DNA of 64,000 bases from DASXRU01 sp036506395 (GCA_036506395.1 DASXRU010000251.1:1-64000), one strand, 5' to 3'. Shown: positions 35,428-44,885, numbered from the stretch's first letter. Notes: generated by a model from the sequence alone, not told the origin. Translations and numbers: made by a program.

Positions 35428-36783
35428 ATGACAACAATCTACTGTGCGCGCTGGGTACTGCCGATATCGTCTCCGGTAATCGAAGATGGCGCTGTGGCGA
35501 TCGAAGGCGCGCGCATCGTCGCCGTGGGACGATGCGACGCCGTCATCGCTGGATTTCCGCAAGCGCGAACAACCGAGTGCGGAGAAGCGGCTATCCTGCC
35601 GGGCCTCATCAACACTCATTCCCATCTTGAACTAACTGTTATGCGCGGATTTCTCGAGCGCGAGGAACACGATTTCTTTGCATGGCTACTGAAGCTGACG
35701 TTCGCGCGGCTGGCACTTACGGCGGAAGATCTCCAGACCTCCGCCACCTGGGGCGCTCTGGAGGCAGCGCGGGCCGGCGTCACTTGCGTGGCAGATGCAA
35801 GCGACTCTGCTCAGGAAAGCATGAAGGCACTTCGCGAGGTTGGACTGCGCGGCATAGTTTACCAGGAGTCGTTCGGCCCGGATTCTAAGCTTGCCAAGGA
35901 GAATCTGGCGAAGTTACAGGATAAGGTTGGCAAGCTACGCGACTACGAAAGCGCGTTGGTGAAAGCGGGAGTATCCCCGCATTCGCCCTATACGGTTAGC
36001 GCGCCGCAGTTAGAGTTGATTAGTGAGTTTGCCTTGAAGGAAAAGCTGCCATTAATGATGCACGCCGCCGAGTCACAAGCTGAGGATCTTTTGCTCAGGG
36101 AAGGCCAGGGACCGTTTGCTGATGCCCTCCGTCAGCGCGGCATCGAGTGGCAAACGCCGGGCGCATCGTCAATTCAACATCTGGCACGCCATGGCGTGTT
36201 GGAAACTAAACCGCTGCTCGCGCACTGCGTCACAGTGGACGATACAGACATCGAATCAATCCAGGCGAAGCAAGCCGGCATCGCCCACTGTCCCAAGTCC
36301 AATGCTAAACTTGGCCATGGGCACGCGCCTTTCCTCAAGTTCCTTCAGCAAGGTGTGAAGGTGGGAATCGGCAGTGACTCCGTTGCGAGCAACAATACTT
36401 GCGACCTCCTCGAAGAAACGCGCTTCGCTACCTTGATGGCGCGCGGCATTGGCGAGACGAATGCGGATCGCCATCTGCCCGCTGCGGAGGCTGCGCTCTT
36501 TTCAGCAACCCTGGGAGGCGCTCGAGCGCTGGGACTGGACAAAGAGACGGGCGCTATTGCCGAAGGTTTGCAGGCGGACCTCGCCATCGTCAGGTTGGAT
36601 GGCCTGCATCAGCAGCCGGTGCGAGACCCCATTGATGCCCTGGTCTTTTGTTCATCGGCAAGTGACGTGCAGCTTACGCTGGTTGCCGGTAACGAGATTT
36701 ATCGCGACGGCCGCATTACGACGATCGAGGAAGAGCCAGTGAAGGTCAGAGTCGAAAAAATAAGAAACAGAATGGGGAAATGA
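35428..36783 (+). CDS. Amidohydrolase of the chlorohydrolase/SAH-deaminase family
   Basis: 451 residues from ATG (MTTIYCARWVL); a GTG 13 codons earlier is possible. Metal-dependent TIM barrel with NTHSHLE (H-x-H), SPHSPYTVS, LMMHAAE, LAHCVTVDD and the late Asp in GIGSDSVASNNTCDLLEE. These match MtaD/TrzA-type deaminases acting on adenosine- or guanine-like rings (for example S-adenosylhomocysteine or 5-methylthioadenosine). The true substrate cannot be told from this. It stands alone between the transglycosylase and the PrcB-like gene. Confidence 0.88.
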   Translation: MTTIYCARWVLPISSPVIEDGAVAIEGARIVAVGRCDAVIAGFPQARTTECGEAAILPGLINTHSHLELTVMRGFLEREEHDFFAWLLKLTFARLALTAEDLQTSATWGALEAARAGVTCVADASDSAQESMKALREVGLRGIVYQESFGPDSKLAKENLAKLQDKVGKLRDYESALVKAGVSPHSPYTVSAPQLELISEFALKEKLPLMMHAAESQAEDLLLREGQGPFADALRQRGIEWQTPGASSIQHLARHGVLETKPLLAHCVTVDDTDIESIQAKQAGIAHCPKSNAKLGHGHAPFLKFLQQGVKVGIGSDSVASNNTCDLLEETRFATLMARGIGETNADRHLPAAEAALFSATLGGARALGLDKETGAIAEGLQADLAIVRLDGLHQQPVRDPIDALVFCSSASDVQLTLVAGNEIYRDGRITTIEEEPVKVRVEKIRNRMGK

Positions 36784-36862
36784 AATCAGCTGTGGCGACG
36801 CAGCCAGTCTTTTGTTTGTACCATGGACATCGATCGCCGGTCAGGTAGTCATCTGACTAAAC

Positions 36863-37786
36863 ATGCTTTTCGCAAAAACAAGTCTGATACTTGCAACCAC
36901 ATTTCTTCTGGTGAACACGCATGGCGCCGGACCGCTTGATAACAAGAACGTTTCTGTAATCATGGCAGAACCGTCGCCCACGCCACAGAAAGGCATGGAC
37001 ACCACGAACGGTGATATCAAAGTGCTCGCCGAGGGCAGTCATTCAGAAGTCACCAGCCCTTTTCTGGCTGTGGTGCGTGATGAGCAGGTTTACGCGCGTC
37101 TGCGCAAGCTAGCAACAGGCTTGCCGGAACTACAGGAGGATTTCTTCAAACGCCGGGCTGTGATCGCAGCCTTCATGGGAGAGCGTAATACCGGCGGTTA
37201 CAGGGTCGAGATAACTCGCGCCGCTGACGACTCAATACACCTCGCCGCGATGTCGCCACCAGGAGACGCCATGGTGGCGCAGGTAATCACCACACCATTC
37301 AAAGTTGTGGCTGTTCCTACGAACCGATCATTGGCGCTTGAAGCCGATAGCAACTGGCAAAAGGCGATGCGCTCGTATCACATAACGTCGGGCCAGTTCT
37401 CAATATCAGGAGGCTTCGCCGGACGTACGGAACAGTTTGCGCTGGACGGGGGTATTCGCGTGATGCGCGAAGGAGAGCTGGTGACATTTCTTTTTGATCT
37501 CAAAAGCGTAGATGTGGAAAAGCCACGGTCCTTGAAAGAGTCAGCAACTGGTTTAGTTGATGACGACAGCATTGTCGTTCCGAGGATCGGCGCCGGATCG
37601 CTTGTTGAGGTACCCCACGGCGATCTGAGTGTTACCGGCAGTTTCACTGATAAGAAGAGCAAGTTAGCGCTCAGTTTTATCTCGCTGCCGACGATGATTG
37701 CGGATGGATATGGGGGTGGGGGAAGTATTGAGGCGCAGGCCGGTACTCCGCAGCCTCAGAAGAAACAACTGGTGAAAAACCAGTAG
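36863..37786 (+). CDS. Secreted PrcB-like protein
   Basis: 307 residues. A signal peptide ends near residue 22 (NTHGAG). At about residues 90-155 there is a PrcB_C-like fold: FFKRRAVIAAFMGERNTGGY, RVEI and the FKVVAVP strand. PrcB is known as a partner of the PrcA protease in treponemes, but no PrcA-like gene lies here. The C-terminal half is beta-rich, with no recognised domain. The gap before it is 79 bases with no strong ribosome site. Confidence 0.72.
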   Translation: MLFAKTSLILATTFLLVNTHGAGPLDNKNVSVIMAEPSPTPQKGMDTTNGDIKVLAEGSHSEVTSPFLAVVRDEQVYARLRKLATGLPELQEDFFKRRAVIAAFMGERNTGGYRVEITRAADDSIHLAAMSPPGDAMVAQVITTPFKVVAVPTNRSLALEADSNWQKAMRSYHITSGQFSISGGFAGRTEQFALDGGIRVMREGELVTFLFDLKSVDVEKPRSLKESATGLVDDDSIVVPRIGAGSLVEVPHGDLSVTGSFTDKKSKLALSFISLPTMIADGYGGGGSIEAQAGTPQPQKKQLVKNQ

Positions 37787-37842
37787 GTCCACCATCTCAC
37801 GAACAGACGCTCTGAGATGGACGTCTTGCCGCCAGGCTTTTA

Positions 37843-38301
37843 TCACTGCGTCACGGTCTCTCCAACTCGAATCGTTCCATCTGTCAGAATCTGTGCGCGC
37901 AGGCCGCCGCGATGAACAAGGCCCGGCAGGACTGCGGAGTGCGTCAGCCGCGCCAGATGCGAGCAGGGCTCACAAAGTTTGATTCCGCGAGCCTTTACTT
38001 CGCCGATTTGAAATTCGCGACCCACGAGATGATTTAGTGGTATGCCACTGGTGACGATGTTTCGCCGGATGGAGCCCGGATCTAATTCGACGCCGAGTTC
38101 AACCTTCAAAGCTTCGATTGCTTCAATCTCAATCAAGGTTAGTTCGCGATCCGGCTGCGGCCTGGAGAAAGTTCCGGTTTGATTGAAGTAGCGATCACCC
38201 TCCAATCCTTTGCCGGAAATGGCGCGCACTTCGGCGACCTTTTGCATTGCCGCCTCGGCTGTGGGCGCGATGTGAATAGAAACTACCGTGCCTTTGAACA
38301 T
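37843..38301 (-). CDS. MOSC-domain protein
   Basis: 152 residues, ATG start. The MOSC fold shows VRAISGKGLEGDRYF, ELTLIEIEAIEAL, the RRNIVTSGIPLNHLVG strand and the conserved Cys in KLCEPCSHLARLT. MOSC proteins bind sulfur or molybdenum cofactor groups. This is a stand-alone short form (YiiM/YuaD-like), not a cofactor sulfurase fusion. It is transcribed away from the PrcB-like gene and downstream of the aminotransferase gene, with a 42-base gap. Confidence 0.9.
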   Translation of the reverse strand: MFKGTVVSIHIAPTAEAAMQKVAEVRAISGKGLEGDRYFNQTGTFSRPQPDRELTLIEIEAIEALKVELGVELDPGSIRRNIVTSGIPLNHLVGREFQIGEVKARGIKLCEPCSHLARLTHSAVLPGLVHRGGLRAQILTDGTIRVGETVTQ

Positions 38302-38343
38302 AGTGCAAAAACTTTCTACTTGTGGGTTAAACTCAGAAACAGT

Positions 38344-39747
38344 TCAAACTGAGGCGGTGATCGCCTCGTCAAAGATCTCCAACGCGACATCGGCATTCTC
38401 GTGTGTCAGTATCAGCGGCGGCGACCAGCGAATGGTGTTAAAGCCGGCGCCAAGCAGGATTAGTCCGCGCTCGAAACAGGCAATTTCGATTCTGTCACGC
38501 AGGTCCGGATTGGGTTTCTTTGTTACGCGATCCTCGACAAACTCCACACCAATCATCATGCCCATCCCGCGCACGTCGCCGAGGCAGTCGTACTTCGTCA
38601 TCAGCTTTTCCAATCCTGCCTTCAGATAAGCGCCAACGTCGGCGCTGTTCGCGACCAGCTCGCGTTCCAACAACTCAATCGTTTTTAGAGCGGAGGCGAT
38701 GCACACCGGGTTGCCGCCAAAGGTTGACGCGTGCGCGCCCGGTTTCCAGTTCATCAAATCTGCGCGCGCGACACATGCGCCCAGGGGCAACCCGGAAGCG
38801 ATGCCTTTAGCGATACACACGATGTCGGCTTTGACATTGTAGTGATCGCTGGCAAACATCTTTCCGGTGCGGCCCATGCCGCTTTGCACTTCATCCAGGA
38901 TAAGCATGATGCCGTGCTCGTCGCATATGCGGCGCAGCCCGTTCAGGAATCCCTTTGGCGCCGGCACGTAGCCGCCTTCCCCTTGGACCGGCTCGACGAC
39001 GATCGCAGCGACTTCTTCAGGCGGTGTCGTCGTCTTGAACAGTCGATTCTCAATCCAGTTAAGCGCTCCCTGAGATGCGCCTCCATCGCCGCAGTCTTCA
39101 GCGCTGAATGGATTCCGGTACTCGTTTGGATAAGGAAGATGAACCACATCCAGCACCTGACGTTTGAATCCCACGCGCTGTGCCGCCTTTGAGCTGGTCA
39201 GCGCAAGCGAGCCCAACGTACGGCCGTGAAAGCTATTAAAGAATGCTATGAACTTCTCGCGACCGGTGGCGTGCATGGCGAGCTTCAAAGCAGTTTCGAT
39301 TGCTTCGGTGCCGCTATTGGCAAAGTGCGTGCGCGTCGGCCGCTGGACGGGAACAATCTCGTCCAGTTTCTGCGCCAGCTGCGGCATGTGCCGGTAGTAA
39401 TAGTCGGTGCCGCACATGTGTATCAGTTGTTCGGCTTGTTCCTGAATGGCGCGCACGACTTCCGGGTGACAATGGCCGGTCGAACACACGGCAACGCCGG
39501 CGTTGCAGTCAAGAAAAATATTTCCGTCCACGTCTTCGACCCAAACGCCCTGCGCTCGCTCAGCGACCAGCTTGAATGACGGACGCGGATACGAAGGCGT
39601 AACGAACTGGGCGTCAGCTTCGATTACGGTCCGGCCTTTTGGGCCGGGCAGGGCGGTCGAGATTTTTGGACGTCGCGGAGATTTGGTTTGCGGCGCCCCG
39701 GTATTTGTTGCTTCCGCATTCTGTGGGGGCGCAATAGTCATCGTCAT
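38344..39747 (-). CDS. Class III aminotransferase, acetylornithine/4-aminobutyrate type
   Basis: 467 residues; ATG with AAGGAG seven bases upstream. Fold-type I PLP enzyme with SGTEAIETALKLA, HGRTLGSLALT, VVEPVQGEGGY, LILDEVQSGMGRTG and the PLP lysine in CIAKGIASGLPLGA. A 45-residue Pro-rich N-terminal tail (residues 1-45) precedes the fold. Members of this branch include gamma-aminobutyrate and acetylornithine aminotransferases and some amino-acid racemases; the amine donor here is unknown. It is likely cotranscribed with the MOSC gene. Confidence 0.92.
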   Translation of the reverse strand: MTMTIAPPQNAEATNTGAPQTKSPRRPKISTALPGPKGRTVIEADAQFVTPSYPRPSFKLVAERAQGVWVEDVDGNIFLDCNAGVAVCSTGHCHPEVVRAIQEQAEQLIHMCGTDYYYRHMPQLAQKLDEIVPVQRPTRTHFANSGTEAIETALKLAMHATGREKFIAFFNSFHGRTLGSLALTSSKAAQRVGFKRQVLDVVHLPYPNEYRNPFSAEDCGDGGASQGALNWIENRLFKTTTPPEEVAAIVVEPVQGEGGYVPAPKGFLNGLRRICDEHGIMLILDEVQSGMGRTGKMFASDHYNVKADIVCIAKGIASGLPLGACVARADLMNWKPGAHASTFGGNPVCIASALKTIELLERELVANSADVGAYLKAGLEKLMTKYDCLGDVRGMGMMIGVEFVEDRVTKKPNPDLRDRIEIACFERGLILLGAGFNTIRWSPPLILTHENADVALEIFDEAITASV

Positions 39748-40023
39748 GTCTTTTCTCCTTGTAAACTTGCGCCTCTTTTATGGAAGCGCGAAAAAGGATG
39801 ACCCTCGAGAAATCAGCGTACAATTCTCGATGGCCGGGTATTGACCTGGGACAGACGACAGCTAGTCCGCGAATAGATTCGCGCGAAACTTGAGCGGAAG
39901 AAGATGTAGTGGCTGGGTTCTTTTCATTGCCAGTAGGAGAATATTACCACTTCGGGACAGCTCATTGCCAGTCACGCATTGAGAGGGTAGTAATGCATTC
40001 AAATGCTTGAGCTTAATACAATG
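39748..40023. other. Intergenic region upstream of the aminotransferase gene
   Basis: No gene is seen. It holds a hairpin (CGAGAAATC...TTCTCG near 39805-39830) and two copies of CATTGCCAGT. The aminotransferase promoter should be here, but no clear -35/-10 pair was found. Confidence 0.4.
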
Positions 40024-40024
40024 A

Positions 40025-40155
40025 GCGGTCCCGGTGAGGTCAGTACCACCACGCGGTTCGCGGGTGGGTTCAGGAATGAAGTTGAGGCTGGTTGAGCATT
40101 AACGCAACGGGACCCACCCGCTACCGCGTGGTGGTACTGACCTCACCGGGTCCGC
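40025..40155. repeat. REPIN-like double REP palindrome
   Basis: Two arms of about 45 bases in inverted orientation, about 37 bases apart. The core GGTGAGGTCAGTACCACC, followed by ACGCGGT, occurs identically in both arms, while the flanking few bases differ. Each arm also folds on itself (CCACCACGCG with CGGGTGGG). This is the layout of two REP sequences facing each other. No RAYT transposase is in the window. It lies just past the cysS stop. Confidence 0.75.
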
Positions 40156-40204
40156 GGCTATCGCAACTCAACTGGGCCACGGCTATCGCAACTCAACTGG
40201 GCCA
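40155..40204. repeat. Exact tandem duplication, 2 x 25 bases
   Basis: The unit starting CGGCTATCGCAACTCAACTG occurs twice head to tail with no mismatch, directly beside the REPIN-like palindrome. A recent slip or duplication next to the repeat is likely. Confidence 0.85.
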
Positions 40205-40219
40205 CGGTGTGAATAAGAT

Positions 40220-41620
40220 TTATTTTCGCTTCCAACGCACGCCGTCTTTGGTGTCCTCGAGCACGATGCCGCGGTCGGACAGCTCGTCTCGAACCTCATC
40301 GGCGCGCTCAAAATCGCGACGCCGGCGCGCTTCCTGCCTTTCATCGATCAACTGCTGGATCTCTTCTTCAAGCATTTCCCGCGGCGGACTACCCAAAATG
40401 TTGAAGACGCTGTCGATTTTAGACAGCACCTCAACTATTTCGCGCTTGTTATCTTCCAATAGCGTGCGCCGGGCAATAGCGGTGTTCACTTCGCGGGAAA
40501 GATTGTGTATCACCGCCAACGCCATCGAAGTGTTCAGATCATCGTCCATGCCTTCTTCGAAAGACTTGAGTGCGTTTGTAGTAGTTTCATGCAATCCGGC
40601 ATTCAGGCCTGACTCAACCTTTGCTTCTTCCAGGCGCGCGCGAAAGTCGCGCAAACCGGCCACAGTTTTTTCCGCAGCGCGCAAACCGTCCAAAGTGAAA
40701 TTAATCTGTTTGCGATACGGCACGCTCAAAAGGAAGTAACGAACCGCGGGCGCAGTGAAGCCCTGGGCCGTTAGATCGCGAAACGTGTAATAGTTGCCCT
40801 TCGACTTGGACATTGACTCGCCGTCAACCTTCAAGTGCTCAAAATGAATCCATGAGCGCGCGAACTGCTTGCCGGTCGCCCCTTCGCTCTGCGCGATTTC
40901 GTTCTCATGATGCGGAAAGACGAGATCGATGCCGCCGGCATGAATATCAAAAGTCTCTCCCAGGTACTTCATTGACATCGCCGAGCATTCAATGTGCCAG
41001 CCTGGCCGGCCGTGCCCCAGGCTGGTGTCCCAGGCCGGCTCGTCCGGAGTAGATGCGGCTTTCCACACAGCGAAATCGCGCGCGTCTTCCTTTTCGTAAC
41101 GGTCTGTATCGATGCGTTCGCTGGCGCCGGCGATGTTGCCGGCAAAGTTGATCTTCGAAAGCTTGCCGTATTCTGGAAAAGAGCTGATGCGATAATAAAT
41201 CGATCCCTCGGACCGGTACGCGTGACCTCGTTCTTCCAGGCGCTCGATTAGGTCGACCATCTCCGGAATATGCCGAGTAGCGCGCGGTACGACTTCCGGC
41301 CGCTCGCAACCCAGCGCGTCGAAGTCCTGCCAAAGCGCCTCGATGTAGCGAGCCGTGTAATCATCGATTGTCTCGCCGGCTTTTTCCGAAAGTGCGATGA
41401 TGCGATCCTCGATGTCCGTTATGTTCATAACGTGCATGACGCGAAGACCTTTGTACTTCAAATAACGTCGCACGATGTCGGCGCAGATGAATGATCGAAA
41501 GTTACCGATGTGGGCAAAGTCCCAGACTGTGGGCCCGCAGTAATAAAACCTGACTTCGCCTTCGACCATCGGACGAAACTCTTCGACGCGACCGGAAAGA
41601 GTGTTGTAAAAGTTGAGCAT
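40220..41620 (-). CDS. cysS: Cysteine--tRNA ligase
   Basis: 466 residues from ATG (MLNFYNTLSGRVEEF); an earlier in-frame start would add 16 residues without a good site. Class I synthetase with YYCGPTVWDFAHIGNFRSF (HIGH box, here HIGN), the zinc residues around GWHIECSAMS and HAGGIDLVFPHHENE, and MSKSKGN (KMSKS box). It charges tRNA-Cys. It closes the leftward series class I aminotransferase-thiL-cysS. Confidence 0.97.
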   Translation of the reverse strand: MLNFYNTLSGRVEEFRPMVEGEVRFYYCGPTVWDFAHIGNFRSFICADIVRRYLKYKGLRVMHVMNITDIEDRIIALSEKAGETIDDYTARYIEALWQDFDALGCERPEVVPRATRHIPEMVDLIERLEERGHAYRSEGSIYYRISSFPEYGKLSKINFAGNIAGASERIDTDRYEKEDARDFAVWKAASTPDEPAWDTSLGHGRPGWHIECSAMSMKYLGETFDIHAGGIDLVFPHHENEIAQSEGATGKQFARSWIHFEHLKVDGESMSKSKGNYYTFRDLTAQGFTAPAVRYFLLSVPYRKQINFTLDGLRAAEKTVAGLRDFRARLEEAKVESGLNAGLHETTTNALKSFEEGMDDDLNTSMALAVIHNLSREVNTAIARRTLLEDNKREIVEVLSKIDSVFNILGSPPREMLEEEIQQLIDERQEARRRRDFERADEVRDELSDRGIVLEDTKDGVRWKRK

Positions 41621-41692
41621 ACGAGTTTGCAGTCTTTCGAGTCTAAGAGGGGACCGTAAGTGAGTCAAACCGGCAACGGTCTTTGGTTGATC

Positions 41693-42820
41693 TTAACGCT
41701 CGGATTTGAAGTGTTCGAAGCCACCTGGCTCGAGATCCCAGACGTGATCACCTTCCGAAATGCGAACGCGGCTCTGGTCGTTTGTGATCTCGCCAACGTG
41801 AGTGGCGGTAACTCCGTCAACTCTCTTTGGCAATCGTGCCAGATCTTGCGGGCGAACGGTGAATAGCAGCTCGAAGTCTTCGCCACCATGGAGCGCCAAC
41901 AACAGCGGATCCAGGGCGCGGCGGCCGCACAAATCGATAACGTGAGGATCGAGAGGCAGATGTGAAGACTCGATCAAAGCCCCCACGCCGCTTTCGCGGC
42001 AAAGGTGTCCCAAATCGGACGAGAGGCCATCGCTGATATCAATCATTGCCGTCGCCAGGCGCTCCTCGCCTAAAATTGTGCCCCATCCAACACGTGGCTC
42101 GGGGCAAAGCTGGCGCAGCAATAAGGCATCAATGGAATCAGCTTCGGCCTCATGCGTGGCCTCGCGCGTGTCTTGTGAATGCAGGCGGGCTCCGGATTCA
42201 AGCAGTCGCAATCCCGCCGCCGCGCCTCCGAGCGTTCCGGTAACGAAAATGAGATCGCCCTCGCGCGCGCCGGCGCGTGAAACTGCCAGACCCCGTCGCG
42301 CTTCGCCGAGGACAATCGAGTCGATGACTATCCGTTCCGGCGTGCGGGAGACATCACCTCCCGCCAGCGCTACGCTGTAATGATTCGCGAGCGCAAAAAA
42401 ACCTTCGTAAAACTGATCTGTAAAGTCACTATCCCAAACGTCTGAGGGCAGCCCAAGCGAAAGCAGGGCCCATTTCGGTCGGGCACCCATGGCCGCAATA
42501 TCAGATAGAGAAACTGCCAGCGCCTTTTGCCCCAACAATCGCGCCGGCGTTGCCTCCCGGTGGAAATCGACGCCTTCCACAAGCAGATCAGTAGTAACAA
42601 CGGTATCAATGCCAGGACGATTCTGAATTACTGCCGCGTCGTCGCCAATCCCCACGGAAAGGGATGAAGGATGGGGAATGTTAGAGGAATCAGAGCCGGC
42701 ACTAGACGTAATACTGTTCGTCAACCGGCGAATATTGTTAACGAAGTCCAGCTCGCTCCGGGGAGTTCTTGATGATATTTCAGGGGAGACTGATCCATAG
42801 TTTTGCTTTTCATCCCTCAT
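41693..42820 (-). CDS. thiL: Thiamine-monophosphate kinase
   Basis: 375 residues from the ATG 17 bases past the aminotransferase stop. ThiL fold with VGIGDDAAVI, TTDLLVEGVDF, SLSDIAAMGA, ALAGGDVSRT, MIDISDGLSSDL and LHGGEDFELLF. It makes thiamine diphosphate from the monophosphate. Odd point: between the usual N-terminal ELDFVNNIRRL and GIGDDAAV sits an extra Ser/Asn-rich piece ending SNIPHPSSLSV. The DNA encoding it forms an imperfect inverted repeat with the DNA at the start codon, so a palindromic spacer seems to have been absorbed into the gene. Confidence 0.94.
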   Translation of the reverse strand: MRDEKQNYGSVSPEISSRTPRSELDFVNNIRRLTNSITSSAGSDSSNIPHPSSLSVGIGDDAAVIQNRPGIDTVVTTDLLVEGVDFHREATPARLLGQKALAVSLSDIAAMGARPKWALLSLGLPSDVWDSDFTDQFYEGFFALANHYSVALAGGDVSRTPERIVIDSIVLGEARRGLAVSRAGAREGDLIFVTGTLGGAAAGLRLLESGARLHSQDTREATHEAEADSIDALLLRQLCPEPRVGWGTILGEERLATAMIDISDGLSSDLGHLCRESGVGALIESSHLPLDPHVIDLCGRRALDPLLLALHGGEDFELLFTVRPQDLARLPKRVDGVTATHVGEITNDQSRVRISEGDHVWDLEPGGFEHFKSER

Positions 42821-42838
42821 CCGTGATCCCTCGGCATT
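42657..42838. repeat. Palindromic repeat arms within the thiL 5' end
   Basis: GGGATGAAGGATGGGGAATG, near 42658, matches the reverse complement of CATCCCTCATCCGTGATCCC, near 42811, at 16 of 20 bases. The right arm covers the thiL start codon; the left arm encodes the extra residues before GIGDDAAV. The words resemble those of the non-coding palindromes elsewhere. Confidence 0.55.
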
Positions 42839-44013
42839 CAGAGGTTGCGGCGCATTGACTCGAGTCCGGCTTCGATAGTTTCGAGCGAGGTAGAAAAAGA
42901 AAAGCGTACATGACCTTCGCCATGGGGACCAAAAACAGCGCCGGGGACGGTAGCGATCTGCGCCCGATCGAGTAGCAGCTCCGCGGCCTCGCGGCTGTCG
43001 CTGCTTAGTCGTGACACATCGGGAAAAGCGTAGAACGCGCCGGCAGGACTTTCGCACGGCAGTCCTAACTCGTTCAGTCCAGCCAACAGCAAATCGCGCC
43101 GCACCTGGTAGGCGGCGCGCGAGGTCTTGAGAAAATCAGATGGCGTGGTGAGTGCTGACAGCGCAGCCCACTGGGTAGGAGTTGACACGCCGTTCGATGA
43201 GTAAAGTGTCGTCTTGCGCAAACCAGTTATCCACGGTTCCGCGGCCACTGCATAACCCAATCGCCAGCCCGTCATTGCATATGACTTGGAAAGCGTGAAT
43301 GAAGTGATTGTGCGATCGAGCATACCGTCAAGTGATGCGATCGAAGTGTGCTCGCCTTCGTATACGAGATCTTCATACGCTTCGTCGGAAATGACGAGCA
43401 GGTCGTGGTCCTGCGCGAAGCGCGCAACGTCTTCAGTTTCTTTGCGAGTGAACACGACTCCTGTGGGATTCGCAGGCGTATTGAAGTAGATGGCTTTTGA
43501 GTGTTCGGTCGCGTAGCGCGCCAGCGTTTTGCCGAATCCATTCTGTCGCGCTTCCTTCGTCGGAACCAAAACTGTTTTGCCCTGGCAGTGGGCGATCAGA
43601 TCTTTGATTGGAGTCCAGTAAGGAGAGAAAACCAGAACTTCATCGTTCGGATTGACGGTCGATTGAAACGCGCCAAACAATCCCTGCATCCCGCCGTTCA
43701 CCACGATTACGTTTTCTTCCGTCACCGAAATACGATTGCGATCGCGAAGTTTATCTGCAATCGCCGCGCGCAGCTCGAGGATGCCCGACGAAGGCGCGTA
43801 GCGCGTCTTGTTCTGTTCCAGCGCAACTGCCGTCGCTGCTTTTACGTAGTCGGGGGTGTTGAGGTAGGGCTCACCGCCCTCGAACTGATAGACGGTCGCG
43901 CCCTGGGCGCGCAACGCCATAATTCGGTTGCGAATGTTGACTATGTCGGAGAAGCCAACTTCATCCAGCCGTCTGGCAAGGCGCAGCATGGTCGAGGCAG
44001 GCAGAGTTTGCAA
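42838..44013 (-). CDS. Class I/II aminotransferase (aspartate aminotransferase-like)
   Basis: 391 residues from TTG, chosen because GGAGG lies six bases upstream; the next ATG eight codons on has no ribosome site. Fold-type I PLP enzyme with YQFEGGEPYLNTPDYV, NGGMQGLFGAF, YFNTPANPTGVV, ISDEAYEDLVYEG, the PLP lysine in FTLSKSYAMTGWRLGY and the substrate Arg in HVRFSFSTS. Fits the aspartate/aromatic aminotransferase I-gamma group. Amino donor is not certain. thiL follows by 17 bases. Confidence 0.93.
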   Translation of the reverse strand: MQTLPASTMLRLARRLDEVGFSDIVNIRNRIMALRAQGATVYQFEGGEPYLNTPDYVKAATAVALEQNKTRYAPSSGILELRAAIADKLRDRNRISVTEENVIVVNGGMQGLFGAFQSTVNPNDEVLVFSPYWTPIKDLIAHCQGKTVLVPTKEARQNGFGKTLARYATEHSKAIYFNTPANPTGVVFTRKETEDVARFAQDHDLLVISDEAYEDLVYEGEHTSIASLDGMLDRTITSFTLSKSYAMTGWRLGYAVAAEPWITGLRKTTLYSSNGVSTPTQWAALSALTTPSDFLKTSRAAYQVRRDLLLAGLNELGLPCESPAGAFYAFPDVSRLSSDSREAAELLLDRAQIATVPGAVFGPHGEGHVRFSFSTSLETIEAGLESMRRNL

Positions 44014-44182
44014 AAGGGACCTCCAAATAACGCTGTAGGATGATGGACGGGCGATTATAGCTTGGCCTTTGGACAACGTCTATTCGCAATCAGGGACCTC
44101 CCCGATCAAGTCCCGGGCGACCCGCAAGCTCAGGCTATACCTTTAATATCGTGATTTAACTTACGCGGCGTAAATATAAGCA

Positions 44183-44212
44183 TTGACACGCTGAATAACG
44201 CGCGAGTAACAT
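44183..44212 (+). promoter_or_regulatory. Sigma-70-type promoter of the MerR gene
   Basis: TTGACA, 18 bases, TAACAT, about 77 bases before the start codon. The same gap holds the divergent aminotransferase start. Confidence 0.55.
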
Positions 44213-44289
44213 GCGCGGCAAGTTTCCCCTGCTCGAACGCAGCGGTCTTACCTTATCGGTTGCACCAGCACGCTTCCGCTTTGAAATAA

Positions 44290-44793
44290 ATGAGCCAACC
44301 AATGACTGCGATTCCTGAAAAGCTTTACTTTAAGATCGGCGAAGTTTGCGAGATCGTCGGCGTGCAGGCGCACGTCCTGCGTTACTGGGAAACTGAGTTT
44401 TCCATGCTGACGCCTCAGAAGAATCGGGCCGGACAGCGAACCTATCGCCGACGCGATGTCGAAATGGCGTTGCGAATCAAGGAATTGCTTTACGAGGAGC
44501 AGTACACGATTGCCGGAGCAAAGAAAAGACTTGCCAACGAGACGCGCGGTTCCAGCAAACTTAAAGTTGTCGGTTCGGAGCCCGCAGCCGCGCCGGCATC
44601 GTCGCAACGCTCCCAGCAGAGAAAAGACGAGAGAGCCACCCCCGCTCCTCGCGAGCGGGCGCGGGAGTTTCCCTCCACCGCTCCGGTGAAAGACGACAAA
44701 CGTTCTCCGCTCCAACAGATTGCCGATCAACTTCGTGAGATTTTATTGTTGCTCGACAATGGTGACGCAGACCTGAAGTCGTTTCGCCGTTAG
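44290..44793 (+). CDS. MerR-family transcriptional regulator
   Basis: 167 residues. N-terminal winged helix-turn-helix (YFKIGEVCEIVGVQAHVLRYWETEF) and RAGQRTYRRRDVEMALRIKELLYEEQYTI. This is the short MerR type seen near tRNA and ribosomal genes in many bacteria. The C-terminal half is Ala/Pro/Arg-rich with no effector domain, ending in a short helix (SPLQQIADQLREILLLLD). No metal-binding Cys is present, so it is not a metal sensor. Target unknown; a tRNA-Pro gene follows on the same strand. Confidence 0.88.
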   Translation: MSQPMTAIPEKLYFKIGEVCEIVGVQAHVLRYWETEFSMLTPQKNRAGQRTYRRRDVEMALRIKELLYEEQYTIAGAKKRLANETRGSSKLKVVGSEPAAAPASSQRSQQRKDERATPAPRERAREFPSTAPVKDDKRSPLQQIADQLREILLLLDNGDADLKSFRR

Positions 44794-44885
44794 AGTTCCG
44801 CACTCCGGATTTGTTTACCGCTAAAAGATCCACCTCGCGTGCTGCATTTGACAAAACGATTTTTCGCGCGATACTAGCCCACGAA

